Of a stretch of DNA of 23,766 bases, positions 8,924-18,684 are shown piece after piece. How positions within the stretch are numbered: position 1 is the stretch's first letter; every line of letters begins with the position of its first letter. The notes beneath the pieces were generated by a model. The model did no database searches and was not told where the DNA came from. It was given only the letters and a program-made list of their open reading frames with translations. This DNA is from Carex sylvatica (taxonomy: Eukaryota > Streptophyta > Magnoliopsida > Poales > Cyperaceae). The stretch lies in assembly GCA_964058845.1 (NCBI GenBank), contig CAXKVR010000506.1, positions 1 to 23,766 on the forward strand, read 5' to 3'. The translations under genes and the position numbers were made by a program.

Positions 8924-11900
8924 ATGTTTGTTGGAATTTTCGTACATTTTGGAGGAAAGTTCACAACTGACCAGTATGGTGTATGTTACTTCAAACCTCC
9001 AGTAAATACGCGTTGGGTTGATGAAAATTTCTCATTTGAGGAGTTGCAAACGCTTATTTACGATTTGAGCGGCTACAATAGGAACCGCTATGAATTACAA
9101 ATAATGGCCCGAGTGCTCCAAGGAGGAAGGTATCTCAGAATTGCACTGGGAGATGACGTGGCATTGAGAGGCCTGATCAACAGGACTGTGAGGTCCGGTG
9201 ATAGTGGCTTCGAAGTTTTTGCGTGCAGGATTCACAGAGGATCAGGGTCTGGAAGTTCAGGCCAAAATTATATTGCAGAAAATTATCAACAAAATGCAGA
9301 ACCACACACTCCTATATTCGTACCCGAACCAACGCCAGAACCAGAAATATATAGTAATTCACCTCAACCTCCACATTTGATCCCACCCGGACTACAATCT
9401 GCACCTTTTATCCCACCTATATATGTGTCGGGAGGTCCTTCATTCTTACCTGGGCCTGAACCAAATCCTCACCCCAGACCGCCACCAGTACAGGAGGATC
9501 CACACGAGTCAGAATTTGAATTTATGAACGAAGTACCGGAGGAGAATCTACAAACTGGGGATGAATTGGGAGAAGAACACTGGGACGATAATGATGAGGG
9601 AGATGATACCGATGAAGGAGAATACACACAGCCTACTGTGAGGCAGAATAGAAATATGCCATTAAGTGGCCGTTCTGAGACTCACCCGTTCGTAAACTTC
9701 AATGACACATCTGCTTTTCGAGAAGCAGATGTTTCTTACTACGGTCATCGGGTTGAATACAAGAGTGAGCTCGCAAAAGGTCAGTACTTCGAAAATAAAA
9801 AACAGCTGACGAAAAAGATCAAAGAGCACCATGTTGACAAGAATCAGGAGATATATACTCACAAAAGTGACAAATCCCGGTTGGAAATTAGATGCAACAC
9901 TCAGAATTGTCATTTTATCCTGAAGGCAAGAGCAACAAATTATGAAGATACATGGGTAATAACTGAGCAAGACACGCCTCACACATGCACGTCAGAGTAC
10001 ACCAGGACTGACCATGCACAACTCACGGCATCAATCATTGCAGATATCATCGAGGATAGCATTAAGAAAGACCCCTGTATGAGCATTCAGAGTGTGGCAA
10101 ACTGCGTGAGGGTTAGATTTCGAACTATAACCCCAAAGTACAACCGACTTTGGAGAGGTCGTGAGATTGCAGTATCCCGACAATTCGGGAGTTGGGAGGA
10201 ATCGTATAATTTTATGAAACTATTGCTTATCGGGATATGTGACAAGAATCCTGGCTCGAGGCACCAATTTCTGACTAGTCCGAGCATCGATAAAAATACA
10301 GGACTGGTCAAGCAAGATGTGCAGCAATTCAGGGCCGTCGCATGGGCTTATGGACCATGCATCACCGCAGTTGATTACTTGAGATCGGTGATCAGTATAG
10401 ATGCAGCCTTCCTCTCTGGACGGTATGAGGGACGGCTTTTGATGGCCTGCGGCTATGATGCCGAGAATCAATTGCTGCCTCTAGCATTTGGAATTGTACA
10501 GAAGGAGAATGAAGAGAATTGGGATTTTTTCTTACAGTGGTTTAGAATTCATGTGCTTGGTGTTAATAGATTCGTATGCGTTATATCAGACCAACACAAG
10601 GCGATCAAAGCTGCTTTGAAACCCGAATACGGATGGGATGGGAATAATTTTGTGCACAGGTTTTGTATGCAGCATGTTGCTGATAACCTGGTGCAGGCGT
10701 GCGGAAAGGACAAATGGTACGGAACCAGGTTCAAACAAGGAGCCAGGAAGAAGAAGCCTAGAAGGCTGAAAGAGATGTTCGAAGATTTTGCCATGGTATG
10801 TCTAATATTGTCTAAGTTATATCATTTTTGTTTCCTTGACATGCATATTTCATCTAATTTTACTTTGTTCTATTGCAGCAAAATCCGAAGTGTAATGCTT
10901 TTTTAAAGAGAGTGGGCAAAGTACGTCCTAATGATGTCATGGAGCCGTCAAATTATGAGAAAATCTTTCAAACCTGTGATGGAGGATATCGATTTGGTAT
11001 CATGACAACAAATGGCTCTGAGTCCCTGAACGCTGTCTTTAAGGAGGCCCGAATGTTGCCCGTAGCTGCACTTGTTGAGGAGACATTCTACAAGTGCAAC
11101 AGGTGGTTTGTTCAGCGGCGGCAGGCAGCAATGGAGCACAGCACTGCTTGTAAGCCTTTTTCCAAACGGGTACAAGATAAGCTTGCCAAACGGTGGGAGA
11201 AAGCTGTGGGTATGGATGTCATCTCATACTCGCACGGCGAAGGTAAGTACGAAGTCACGGGCCCAGATGAATATGTCCCAGTAGTCCAAACACAGGATGG
11301 AACTATGTCCATTATACATAGAAAGTTCAAGTATATTGCGACATTCGGAGCTGATAGAGCAGTGGAATGTACATGCAGAGGTATCCAACTAACTGGAATT
11401 CCGTGCGCTCATGTGTTAGCGGTTTGTCGCCATAACAGCTGGTCCCCCGATCAATTTGTTGCCCACTGGTACAGAATGGAGTACCTTCTGAGTACTTGGA
11501 ATGCCTTGTTTGTTCCCTACGGTAATCCTGAAGAATGGCCTACGACCACTACCCCAAAATACGAGCCGAACAAAGATTGGATACGGTATGGTAGGAGAAA
11601 ACACATCCGTCAACCAATGACCATGGATGAAATGCAAGGTAGGCAAATAGGGCACCGTCCTCGCCGTTCCACTACCGACAGGCAGATGCGAGGTATGTAA
11701 TATTGAACAATGATTATATTTTATTACATTTTTCAATAACTTACTATATCATTTATTGGGTCTGCAGATTCTCGTAACGCAGCAAATGCAGCTGAAAACG
11801 ATCGAGTTATGGCAGAGGCAAGTGGATCGCAAGGGTCGAGGCGCAGCACAGCCAGAAGCCGTACCTTCCGTGAAAATGCAACTATGATGTTTAGGGAGGC

Positions 11901-12237
11901 AATGGGAGAAGTACTGACAGGAGAAGAGGTGGTTGGGATGCAAGGGCATTCAGGTACTACCCAGCGGAGAAGGAGCACATCTCAAGCTGGAAGGAGGAGC
12001 ACATCTCAAGTTGGAAGGAGGAGCACATCTCACGCGGGACCATCTGGTACAGCACACGAGGAAGGAGAAGCTTTGCAACCACCTAGGAGGAGCACATCTC
12101 AACTAGGAGGGACGAGCACATATGGTGCAGGGCCATCTGGTACAGCAAACCAGCAAGAAGAAGCAGTACAACCAGCTAGAAGAAGCACATCATCATGGGG
12201 ATCTCGTGTGCTGAGGGGATTGAATTTTAGACGATGA
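8924..12237 (+). CDS. MULE transposase (mudrA-like), 3 exons, 1051 aa
   Basis: Exons 8924-10795, 10879-11692 and 11768-12237; introns of 83 and 75 nt have GT-AG ends and keep phase. Residues about 1-95 form the N-terminal domain seen in many plant MuDR-type proteins (CYFKPPVNTRWVDENFSFEE...), followed by a Pro- and acid-rich linker. About 283-355 is the MuDR DNA-binding region with a WRKY-GCM1-type zinc finger (C324-x4-C329...H353-x-C355). The MULE DDE core has D493 (SIDAAFLSG), D556 (VISDQHK) and the C581/H584 motif (HRFCMQH); I did not pin the final Glu. The SWIM finger is C788-x-C790-x9-C800-x-H802. The C-terminus carries RRSTSQxG repeats. The protein should bind the inverted repeats and catalyse excision and integration in the nucleus. 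The first ATG in frame is 8924; a TTG lies two codons upstream. No frameshift or stop was seen, so it may be active. Confidence 0.93.
10796..10878 (+). other. Transposase intron 1 (83 nt, phase 0)
   Basis: Donor CCATG|GTATGT and acceptor TTCTATTGCAG|CAAAAT. It joins ...FEDFAM to QNPKCNAF without breaking the frame. Retention adds an in-frame tail to the first exon that ends in a stop at 10906. Confidence 0.85.
11693..11767 (+). other. Transposase intron 2 (75 nt, phase 1)
   Basis: Donor GCGAG|GTATGT and acceptor GGGTCTGCAG|ATTCTC. Splicing replaces the ...RQMRGM stop with D-SRNAANAAENDRVMAEAS and so adds about 156 residues. If retained, the protein ends at 11700 without the RRSTSQ tail. Confidence 0.85.
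11967..12195 (+). repeat. Coding repeats RRSTSQ in the transposase tail
   Basis: The 24-bp unit AGGAGCACATCTCAAGCTGG (plus 4) is repeated tandemly, with GAGCACATCT at 11973, 11997 and 12021 and looser copies at 12090 and near 12181. It encodes RRSTSQ(A/V)G repeats, giving a basic, Ser/Thr-rich C-terminus that could be phosphorylated or bind DNA. That role is inference. Confidence 0.8.
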
Positions 12238-12420
12238 CTTAATATAATTTGTATAGTTGTATTGTATCGTTTGATTACATGTTGTATTATTTTATGTGAA
12301 TGTGTTGTATTATTTTATGTAAATGGATTGTATTAGTTTATGTTATGGTTTATTTATGTTTTAATATTTTATGATATGACTTATTCACGTTATAGTATGT
12401 TTGTTTTGTTGTTGAACAGG

Positions 12421-12660
12421 ATGAACGATAGCAACCGAGGTATCGAGCAAGGAGAATGTCACTGTAAATTTTGTTTTCTTAGAAAAAGATTTGGTCCGCA
12501 ACCTATTGTTCATCCTCCCCTTTCAGACGATGACTTTGTTGAAAATTCATACGGATCTGGTAAGGAGAGCACATCATCGGGAGTAACTAATCTTAAGCCA
12601 GCTGATAAGAAGCCGGCTGATAAGAAACCAGCTGCTAAGAAATCGGCTTTTAAGAAATAG
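12421..12660 (+). CDS. Small Cys/Lys-rich ORF downstream of the transposase (79 aa, hypothetical)
   Basis: The ATG directly follows a good splice acceptor (TTGTTGAACAG|G at 12419). The product has ECHCKFCFLRKRFG (C-x-C-x2-C), an acidic middle (SDDDFVENSYGSGKESTSS) and a histone H1-like tail of PADKK, PADKK, PAAKK and SAFKK repeats. It lies 183 bp after the transposase stop in the same frame, but stops between the two and the AT-rich spacer argue against one exon. Its GAGAGCACATCATC segment resembles the RRSTSS-coding repeat of the transposase, so it may derive from it or be a separately spliced 3' exon. No upstream exon can be joined in phase with confidence. Function unknown. Confidence 0.4.
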   Translation: MNDSNRGIEQGECHCKFCFLRKRFGPQPIVHPPLSDDDFVENSYGSGKESTSSGVTNLKPADKKPADKKPAAKKSAFKK

Positions 12661-12705
12661 GGTTTTAAATGCCTTTGTTTAAATTTTACATTGTAAGATA
12701 TTTTT

Positions 12706-13965
12706 ATTCCGACCCCAACTTTGCACCCTCGTTCTCGGAGCAAACTATCTCCAAAAATCATGAAAATTGAGCGACATGCATTGTTGACATTTCCAAACAG
12801 GACTGTAAGGTTTCATACGAAATCTCCGAACGGATCGTGAGATATAAGAGCTAAAAAATAGCCCGAACTGATGACGTTTTCATTCCGACCCCAACTTTGC
12901 ACCCTCGTTCTCGGAGCAAACTATCTCCAAAAATCATGAAAATTGAGCGACATGCATTGTTGACATTTCCAAACAGGACTGTAAGGTTTCATACGAAATC
13001 TCCGAACGGATCGTGAGATATAAGAGCTCAAAAATAGTCCGAACTGATGACGTTTTCATTCCGACCCCAACTTTGCACCCTCGTTCTCGGAGCAAACTAT
13101 CTCCAAAAATCATGAAAATTGAGCGACATGCATTTTTGACATTTCCAAATAGGACTGTAAGGTTTCATACGAAATCTCCGAACGGATCGTGAGATATAAG
13201 AGCTCAAAAATAGCCCGAACTGATGACGTTTTCATTCCGACCCCAACTTTGCACCCTCGTTCTCGGAGCAAACTATCTCCAAAAATCATGAAAATTGAGC
13301 GACATGCATTGTTGACATTTCCAAACAGGACTGTAAGGTTTCATACGAAATCTCCGAACGGATCGTGAGATATAAGAGCTAAAAAATAGCCCGAACTGAT
13401 GACGTTTTCATTCCGACCCCAACTTTGCACCCTCGTTCTCGGAGCAAACTATCTCCAAAAATCATGAAAATTGAGCGACATGCATTGTTGACATTTCCAA
13501 ACAGGACTGTAAGGTTTCATACGAAATCTCCGAACGGATCGTGAGATATAAGAGCTCAAAAATAGCCCGAACTGATGACGTTTTCATTCCGACCCCAACT
13601 TTGCACCCTCGTTCTCGGAGCAAACTATCTCCAAAAATCATGAAAATTGAGCGACATGTATTGTTGACATTTCCAAACAGGACTGTAAGGTTTCATACGA
13701 AATCTCCGAACGGATCGTGAGATATAAGAGCTCAAAAATAGCCCGAACTGATGACGTTTTCATTCCGACCCCAACTTTGCACCCTCGTTCTCGGAGCAAA
13801 CTATCTCCAAAAATCATGAAAATTGAGCGACATGCATTGTTGACATTTCCAAACAGGACTGTAAGGTTTCATACGAAATCTCCGAACGGATCGTGAGATA
13901 TAAGAGCTAAAAAATAGCCCGAACTGATGACGTTTTCATTCCGACCCCAACTTTGCACCCTCGTT
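12706..13965. repeat. Satellite-like tandem array, 176-bp unit, 7 copies plus a partial copy
   Basis: ATTCCGACCCCAACTTTGCA begins each unit at 12706, 12882, 13058, 13234, 13410, 13586, 13762 and (truncated) 13938, an invariant 176-bp period with only a few substitutions between copies. It lies between the convergent 3' ends of the two MULE genes. No long ORF fits the array; short frames that run into it on the minus strand are incidental. The unit length is close to nucleosomal length, like many plant satellites. Confidence 0.97.
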
Positions 13966-14183
13966 TTTTTTGTTTAGTGTTCTTTTGTTTTTGATTTAGT
14001 GGTTCTATTAGTATGTTTTTTGTTCTTAATTATGTAGTGTTTCTCTTATTATTTTTTCTGTTGTATAAATACTACCATAAAACATAGCTAAACTCAGAAC
14101 AAAAATCATAATAAGCTATCAGCGTACATAATACATAATAAAACATAAAACACTACAAATAAAACAATAAAAAAAACTCTCTA
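13966..14183. other. AT-rich 3' flank of the PMD gene
   Basis: T-rich then A-rich DNA between the satellite array and the last PMD exon. It is likely the 3' UTR and poly(A) region of the minus-strand PMD gene (AATAAA-like ATAATAAAAC in inverse context). No gene seen. Confidence 0.4.
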
Positions 14184-17007
14184 TCAACGATACCGCGAAT
14201 CGGAATATCGGTCAGCTGGTCTGCCTCTGTTCTCTCTGGTGAAAACTCGATGCCAGTTATTCCACTGTACTTCTCCTTCCTGCGCCACACGAGCTGGTGT
14301 GATCTCGACCTCGGGCTTAGGCTCTCTGCTCATCGTGAGTGATGTACCCCATGGATCCTCGGCGGCGTGTGTAGCTGGCAGAGGGGTATGAAACAAGGAT
14401 AAGTCAGGCTGAGTCCCGCTACCAGAGGCCTCCCAATCGTGAGCCCTCGCTGGATACGGCTGATGCGGTGCAGGAGAAGCGGCTGTATCCCACTGATCAC
14501 CTGGAGCTAGATCTGCAAGGCTGAACTCCATGCCCTGAGACTCATGCATAGACTGAATCTCCGGAGATCGAGCCTGGTGCTCAGGCTGTGTCGGAATGTA
14601 GGCAAGACCCTGCAAGGATACAAATAATTCAATAAATTTTAACTAACTAAATTTTAACTAACGTACTTTACTGAAAGAGAAAATTTTAACTAACTTACTT
14701 TACTGAATGAGAAAATGTTAACTAACTTGACATAAAATAAATAATACCGAACCTGGGGAAGACACGGACGTCCATACTGGTCAAAATAGGCGTGTCAACT
14801 AGACATGCCCAGAACCCAACGGTGGTAGTCCCACTCTGGCTGGTCTGCGGGCTCTGGTGGCATATCAGCAGTCATAACAGGTGGCGCGTCGGGCTCATCC
14901 CTATGTACTCTGCGCCAATCGATGTCCTCTCCGGCGTCTCTGAGCATCGTGACTAGCTTGGCCTCGTGGCCGTGGCCCTCAATACAAGGCGCAAAGTAGT
15001 TCAACATTGTGTGTCCAAAAGCCCTGAAGCCACGCTTTCCAAGACAAACGATTGAATGTGCTCCACCTTTAACCGCTAGTAGCAACTAAAAAAATTAAAA
15101 TAAGAAACATTAGAAAAAAAAGGTTAAAAAGATGGTCAAAATGAGTTGTTTTAGGTGCATTACTTACATCACGAGCCCCTTTTCTGCCAGTGGGAGTATA
15201 ACCATCATCTTCGAAGATCTTGGAGCGGAGATAATTGCCGTAATCTCCCTCAAGATACACTGATGCCATGCCGACCCGCAGGTACCAAGCCTGGTATCTC
15301 AGTAGGGGAGACCCCTGCAGCTGCGTCTCATAATCCTCCGACATATGCCACAAGTTCTCCCTCATGGTCCCTGCTCTGTCGTAGTGCTCCAGGAAAGCCG
15401 TACTCCAATCTCTATCGGCGTGATTACCGTGGTACGTCCTGTAATTAATATGTTACATGCAAATTAGTGTTTACAACAACTAATATTAAATACAAAATTC
15501 AAGAAAAACATAACTTGTACGTACCCGTGTAGCCTCGTGATAATAGATCTCGGGATGTCTGGATCTGCGGGGATGAGTGGAGGAAGTCCAAACTGACGGA
15601 GCACCCGGTCTGGATAGTGATGCTCCACTATCCAGAAGCAAATCAGCGGACCCCTGTAGAGCCACATCTCCTCATCATCTGATATAATCTGTGGCAGCCT
15701 CCCCTCACAGTATGACTCAGCATACGGAGTCCAGCTCACCTGCGTGTCACCCAGACTCTGCAACTGACCACGGACCAACCTGATGCCTGCTGGCTTTCCG
15801 TGAGGCGTGTCCACGTAGCGGTGATCCCCGTACCATTTCTTGCCAAATGCCGGGTGATATGCATCATCGGGCTCTCCCGAATGTAGTGACTCATTCTGCA
15901 CGGGTACCGCCACTGGTATGCGCGACCACGACCAATGCTGCAGTAGAAGTGTCGGCCCGTACATCTTCTTACTTTTAGGCTGCAATTTGAAGAATATTAG
16001 ACGTCGGAACAAGTTAATTTTTAAAAATAAGACAACAATAACATACTGACCTTGCAAGCATGGCACAGGTTGGAGTAAAGATGTGCCAGGACGGCTCCAC
16101 CCCAGTTGTACTTTCTTGATGACCCAAGGTCTCTCAACAGCTCCAGATACATAATCGGAATGGCATCACCGCTCGAATCAGGAAACATGACAGAACCAAA
16201 TAGGTCCATCACGAAAGCCCGTGTGTATCTGAAATGTCAAAATTAGGGACCAACCCATTTTTTGCAATGAAATAAAATACAAAATAAATATATATATATA
16301 TAATGGTTTATAAAAGTACCTCTCAATGTCATGCTGCGTGGATCGCCAATGCAAACCTCGATCGGCAAACAGAGCTCGCAGCGCCGTCTTCTTCAGATGA
16401 AATCTCGATCTCCCACCATTATCACGTACATCTGGCTCTGCTCCCAACAGCTCTGCGAGGCTGGCATTAATCATGTTCTCGTCAGTGGGGTCAGATATGC
16501 CACCGATGGGCACGCCCTGGATAGGCAAACCCCAAAGGACACTCACGTCCTGGAGAGTCACTGTCATCTCTCCGAACGGCAAATGGAATGTGTGTGTCTC
16601 GGGGCGCCATCGCTCCACTAGCCCTTGAATGAGGGACGCATTAATGGCCTTGCTCTCCGTCTCCAATATATCGACCAAATGGTACAACCCCAGATTGTGT
16701 AGATACGGGTCCATCAGAGAGTAGTACTGCATGCCATAAACCCGACACTTGCTTTCTAGAGACTCCTGACTCTGCGTTGAAAAAAAAACAAACAACATAA
16801 AAATCTGAAAATATGAGAACTCTAAAAAAATTTAACGTAAAAAAAGAAAAAAATAAAGTAATCACGTACCTCTCGGGATGCTAGTGAGACTCGATGCTCA
16901 CTGTGAGGTATCCATAATAATGGACTGAAATGCTCCGTGCTATCCACGGGAATGGGCTCATCAATAGGGTCGGGTGGTGGTGGTCTCCTAGGACGTCCCC
17001 TAGCCAT
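14184..17007 (-). CDS. Plant mobile domain (PMD) protein gene inside the MULE, 7 exons with one in-frame TGA
   Basis: Minus-strand exons: 17007-16870, 16771-16320, 16228-16051, 15979-15525, 15438-15168, 15085-14753 and 14609-14184, all GT-AG and in phase. The first six code up to a TGA at 14797-14795, giving 594 aa. Past the TGA the frame stays open for 14 codons to donor CCCCAG|GTTCGG and joins a 141-codon last exon (GLAYIPTQPEH...SDSRYR). PMD signatures: LVERWRPETHTFHLPFGEM (97-115), VTLQDVSVLWGLPIQGVPI (117-135), YTRAFVMDLFGSVMFPD (198-214) and YNWGGAVLAHLYSNLCHA (237-254). The start MARGRPRRPPPPDP sits one base after acceptor ACGTAG. PMD proteins of the MAIN/MAIL1/PP7L group act in the plant nucleus in gene expression and transposon silencing, and PMD genes also occur in transposons. 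Here it is convergent with the transposase. Its job in the element is unknown. Confidence 0.9.
14610..14752 (-). repeat. PMD intron 6 with short internal repeats
   Basis: The 143-nt intron contains two to three copies of a roughly 35-bp unit (TTTAACTAACTTACTTTACT + GAATGAGAAAA) at about 14648-14735. Its ends are CAG|GTTCGG and CCTTGCAG|GGTCTT. Confidence 0.6.
14795..14797 (-). other. In-frame TGA inside the PMD coding frame
   Basis: In exon 6 the codons read ...GGC ATG TCT AGT TGA CAC GCC TAT TTT GAC CAG..., and both sides look coding. It may be a recent nonsense mutation, the true stop of a shorter protein, or be avoided by an upstream donor (CGTTGG|GTTCTG at about 14815), which would also keep phase with the last exon. 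Confidence 0.75.
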
Positions 17008-17130
17008 CCTACGTTTGGAAAAAAAATTAGACATGCTACATTTGACTAAAATAAGCTCATTCCTGTTAAAATATGATAAAATAAGCTAATTCATATCAAA
17101 AAATACAAAACTACCCTAGTAAGAAAAAAA

Positions 17131-17990
17131 ACAGTTAAAATAATGCGTTAGAATAAAAAAAAAATGTTATTCGCCTAAAATATGCTAAAACAAGCGGAAA
17201 TACACTAAAACAATATATTTGCGGTAAAAATAGGCTAAATTACGTTAATATGAAAAAAAAAATGTTATTCGGACAAAATATACTAAAATATGATAAAATA
17301 CAATAATTACGGTCAAATATGCTAAAATACGCTAATTATGGCAAAAATTTATTAAATATGCTAATTTCGTTAAAAAACAGTTAAAATAATGCGTTAGAAT
17401 AAAAAAAAAATGTTATTCGCCTAAAATATGCTAAAACAAGCGGAAATACACTAAAACAATATATTTGCGGTAAAAATAGGCTAAATTACGTTAATATGAA
17501 AAAAAAAGGTTATTCGGACAAAATATACTAAAATATGATAAAATACAATAATTACGGTCAAATATGCTAAAATACGCTAATTATGGCAAAAATTTACTAA
17601 ATATGCTAATTTCGGTAAAAAACAGTTAAAATAATGTGTTAGAATAAAAAAAAAATGTTATTCGCCTAAAATATGCTAAAACAAGCGAAAATACACTAAA
17701 ACAATATATTTGCGGTAAAAATAGGCTAAATTACGTTAATATGAAAAAAAAAGGTTATTCGGACAAAATATACTAAAATATGATAAAATACAATAATTAC
17801 GGTCAAATATGCTAAAATACACTAATTATGGCAAAAATTTACTAAATATGCTAATTTCGGTAAAAATATGTTAAAATAATGCGTTAGAATAAAAAAAAAA
17901 TGTTATTCGCCTAAAATATGCTAAAACAAGTGGAAATACACTAAAACAATATATTTGCGGTAAAAATAGGCTAAATTACGTTAATTACGA
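17131..17990. repeat. Tandem array, about 245-bp unit, 3.5 copies
   Basis: AGTTAAAATAATGCGTTAGA marks the copies at about 17133, 17379, 17624 and 17869, a spacing of 245-246 bp. Copies are nearly identical over ATGTTATTCGCCTAAAATAT and the following sequence. Within a unit the motif ATATGCTAAAA/AATATACTAAAA recurs, so the unit itself grew from a shorter repeat. It breaks down at about 17990-18090 into degenerate ATACTACATTTCTCAAA repeats. Confidence 0.93.
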
Positions 17991-18104
17991 CAAAAAATAT
18001 ACTACATTTCTCAAAATATACTACATTTCTCAAAATATGCTAATTACGGTCAAATTATGCTAAAATACGCTAATTACGGCAAAATTTCGGACTAAATAAT
18101 TCAA

Positions 18105-18336
18105 AATAAAATTAAAACTAACTTTGGTACCATAATTATCACTAATTTCAAATATTTTTGGTACCTAATTGACGCTAATTACCACTAAATTTGTACCGTA
18201 ATAAAATAATCATAATTATAAATAAAATTAAAACTAACTTTGGTACCATAATTATCACTAATTTTAAATATTTTTGGTACCTACATTAATGCTAATTACC
18301 ACTAAATTGGTACCGTAATTAAATAATCACAATTAT
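18105..18336. repeat. Tandem duplication, 116-bp unit, 2 copies
   Basis: AATAAAATTAAAACTAACTT starts at 18105 and again at 18221. The copies share GGTACCATAATTATCACTAA, ATATTTTTGGTACCTA and GCTAATTACCACTAAA with a few changes. It lies at the donor-proximal end of the PMD leader intron. Confidence 0.85.
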
Positions 18337-18423
18337 AACTAATTAGCACTAACTAACTTAATTTGACTAATCTATAATTTTTTTACACTACAAATGAAAT
18401 TTCAAATATATATAGGGACTTAC

Positions 18424-18552
18424 TTGCAAATTGGAATAAGAGAGAAGAAGAGAGGAGAAAAAAGAGGAGAAATTCGGGTGGGGAGGAGAGAGAGTGAGAT
18501 TTTTAGAAAATGAATTGTGAGGAGAGAGAAAGTGCTGTGGGGGGTATTTATA
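18424..18552 (-). promoter_or_regulatory. PMD gene core promoter and CT-rich leader
   Basis: On the minus strand TATAAATA (18552-18545) lies immediately inside the right inverted repeat (GGGCCTATAAATACCCCCCA). It is followed by a CT-rich leader (CTCTCTCCTC, CTCACTCTCTCTCCTCCCC, CTCCTCTTTTTTCTCC) ending at the GTAAGT donor. Transcription should start about 25-35 bp after the TATA box. The element end thus supplies the promoter, as in MuDR. Confidence 0.65.
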
Positions 18553-18554
18553 GG

Positions 18555-18684
18555 CCCGGACCGCCTCATTTATCGGCGGTTAGGAATTTTAATTCCGGAC
18601 CGCCCCATTTTTAGGCGGTCAGAGCATTTTTAAAAATTTGGCTGGAACCCTTTTTTCTTTTTTGGGTATTTTTAAAAATGTCGG
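18555..18684 (-). repeat. MULE right terminal inverted repeat
   Basis: Reverse complement of 8238-8383 with a short gap and a few substitutions (for example GATAAATGAGGC against GATAAATGGGGC). It contains two of the 39-bp palindromic GGCGGTCCGG units. Confidence 0.9.

Larger units (their letters stand above)
17009..18423 (-). other. Leader intron of the PMD gene (1415 bp) holding satellite arrays
   Basis: On the minus strand a perfect donor, TTGCAA|GTAAGT, lies at 18423, at the end of a CT-rich leader. A T-rich acceptor, TTTTTTTTCCAAACGTAG|G, ends at 17009, one base before the ATG at 17007. The stretch between is AT-rich repeats without coding character. An alternative in-frame ATG at 17034 would lie inside this intron. 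The splice is inferred from signals, not from transcripts. Confidence 0.6.
8238..18684. mobile_element. Complete autonomous-type MULE, 10,447 bp, with transposase and PMD genes
   Basis: Both ends start CCGACATTTTTAAAAATA when read inward and are flanked by identical 9-bp duplications. Inside are a full mudrA-like transposase gene (plus strand) and a plant mobile domain gene (minus strand) in convergent order, separated by a 176-bp satellite array. The layout recalls maize MuDR (two convergent genes whose promoters lie at the ends), but the second gene here is a PMD gene and not mudrB. The perfect duplication, near-identical inverted repeats and intact transposase phase suggest a fairly recent insertion. 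The in-frame TGA in the PMD gene is the only clear lesion I see. Confidence 0.93.

Noticed and set aside
9662..11736. Several minus-strand ORFs of 70-106 aa
   Set aside because: They are antisense to transposase exons and have no recognisable content.
12510..12761. Minus-strand ORF of 83 aa crossing the 3' end of the small Lys-rich ORF and the first satellite unit
   Set aside because: It is the antisense shadow of the KKPA-coding repeats running into the satellite; there is no independent support.
12706..13965. CRISPR-like or rDNA-spacer interpretation of the regular array
   Set aside because: Units are contiguous without variable spacers and lie inside a plant transposon. It is a tandem satellite.
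15155..15448. Plus-strand ORF of 97 aa, and another at 16331-16621
   Set aside because: Both are antisense shadows of PMD exons 5 and 2, whose minus-strand frames carry the recognisable domain.
17008..17034. Upstream ATG adding MSNFFSKRR to the PMD protein
   Set aside because: This stretch reads as the pyrimidine tract and acceptor (TTTTTTTTCCAAACGTAG|G) of the leader intron. The ATG at 17007 follows directly. It remains possible if the intron is retained.
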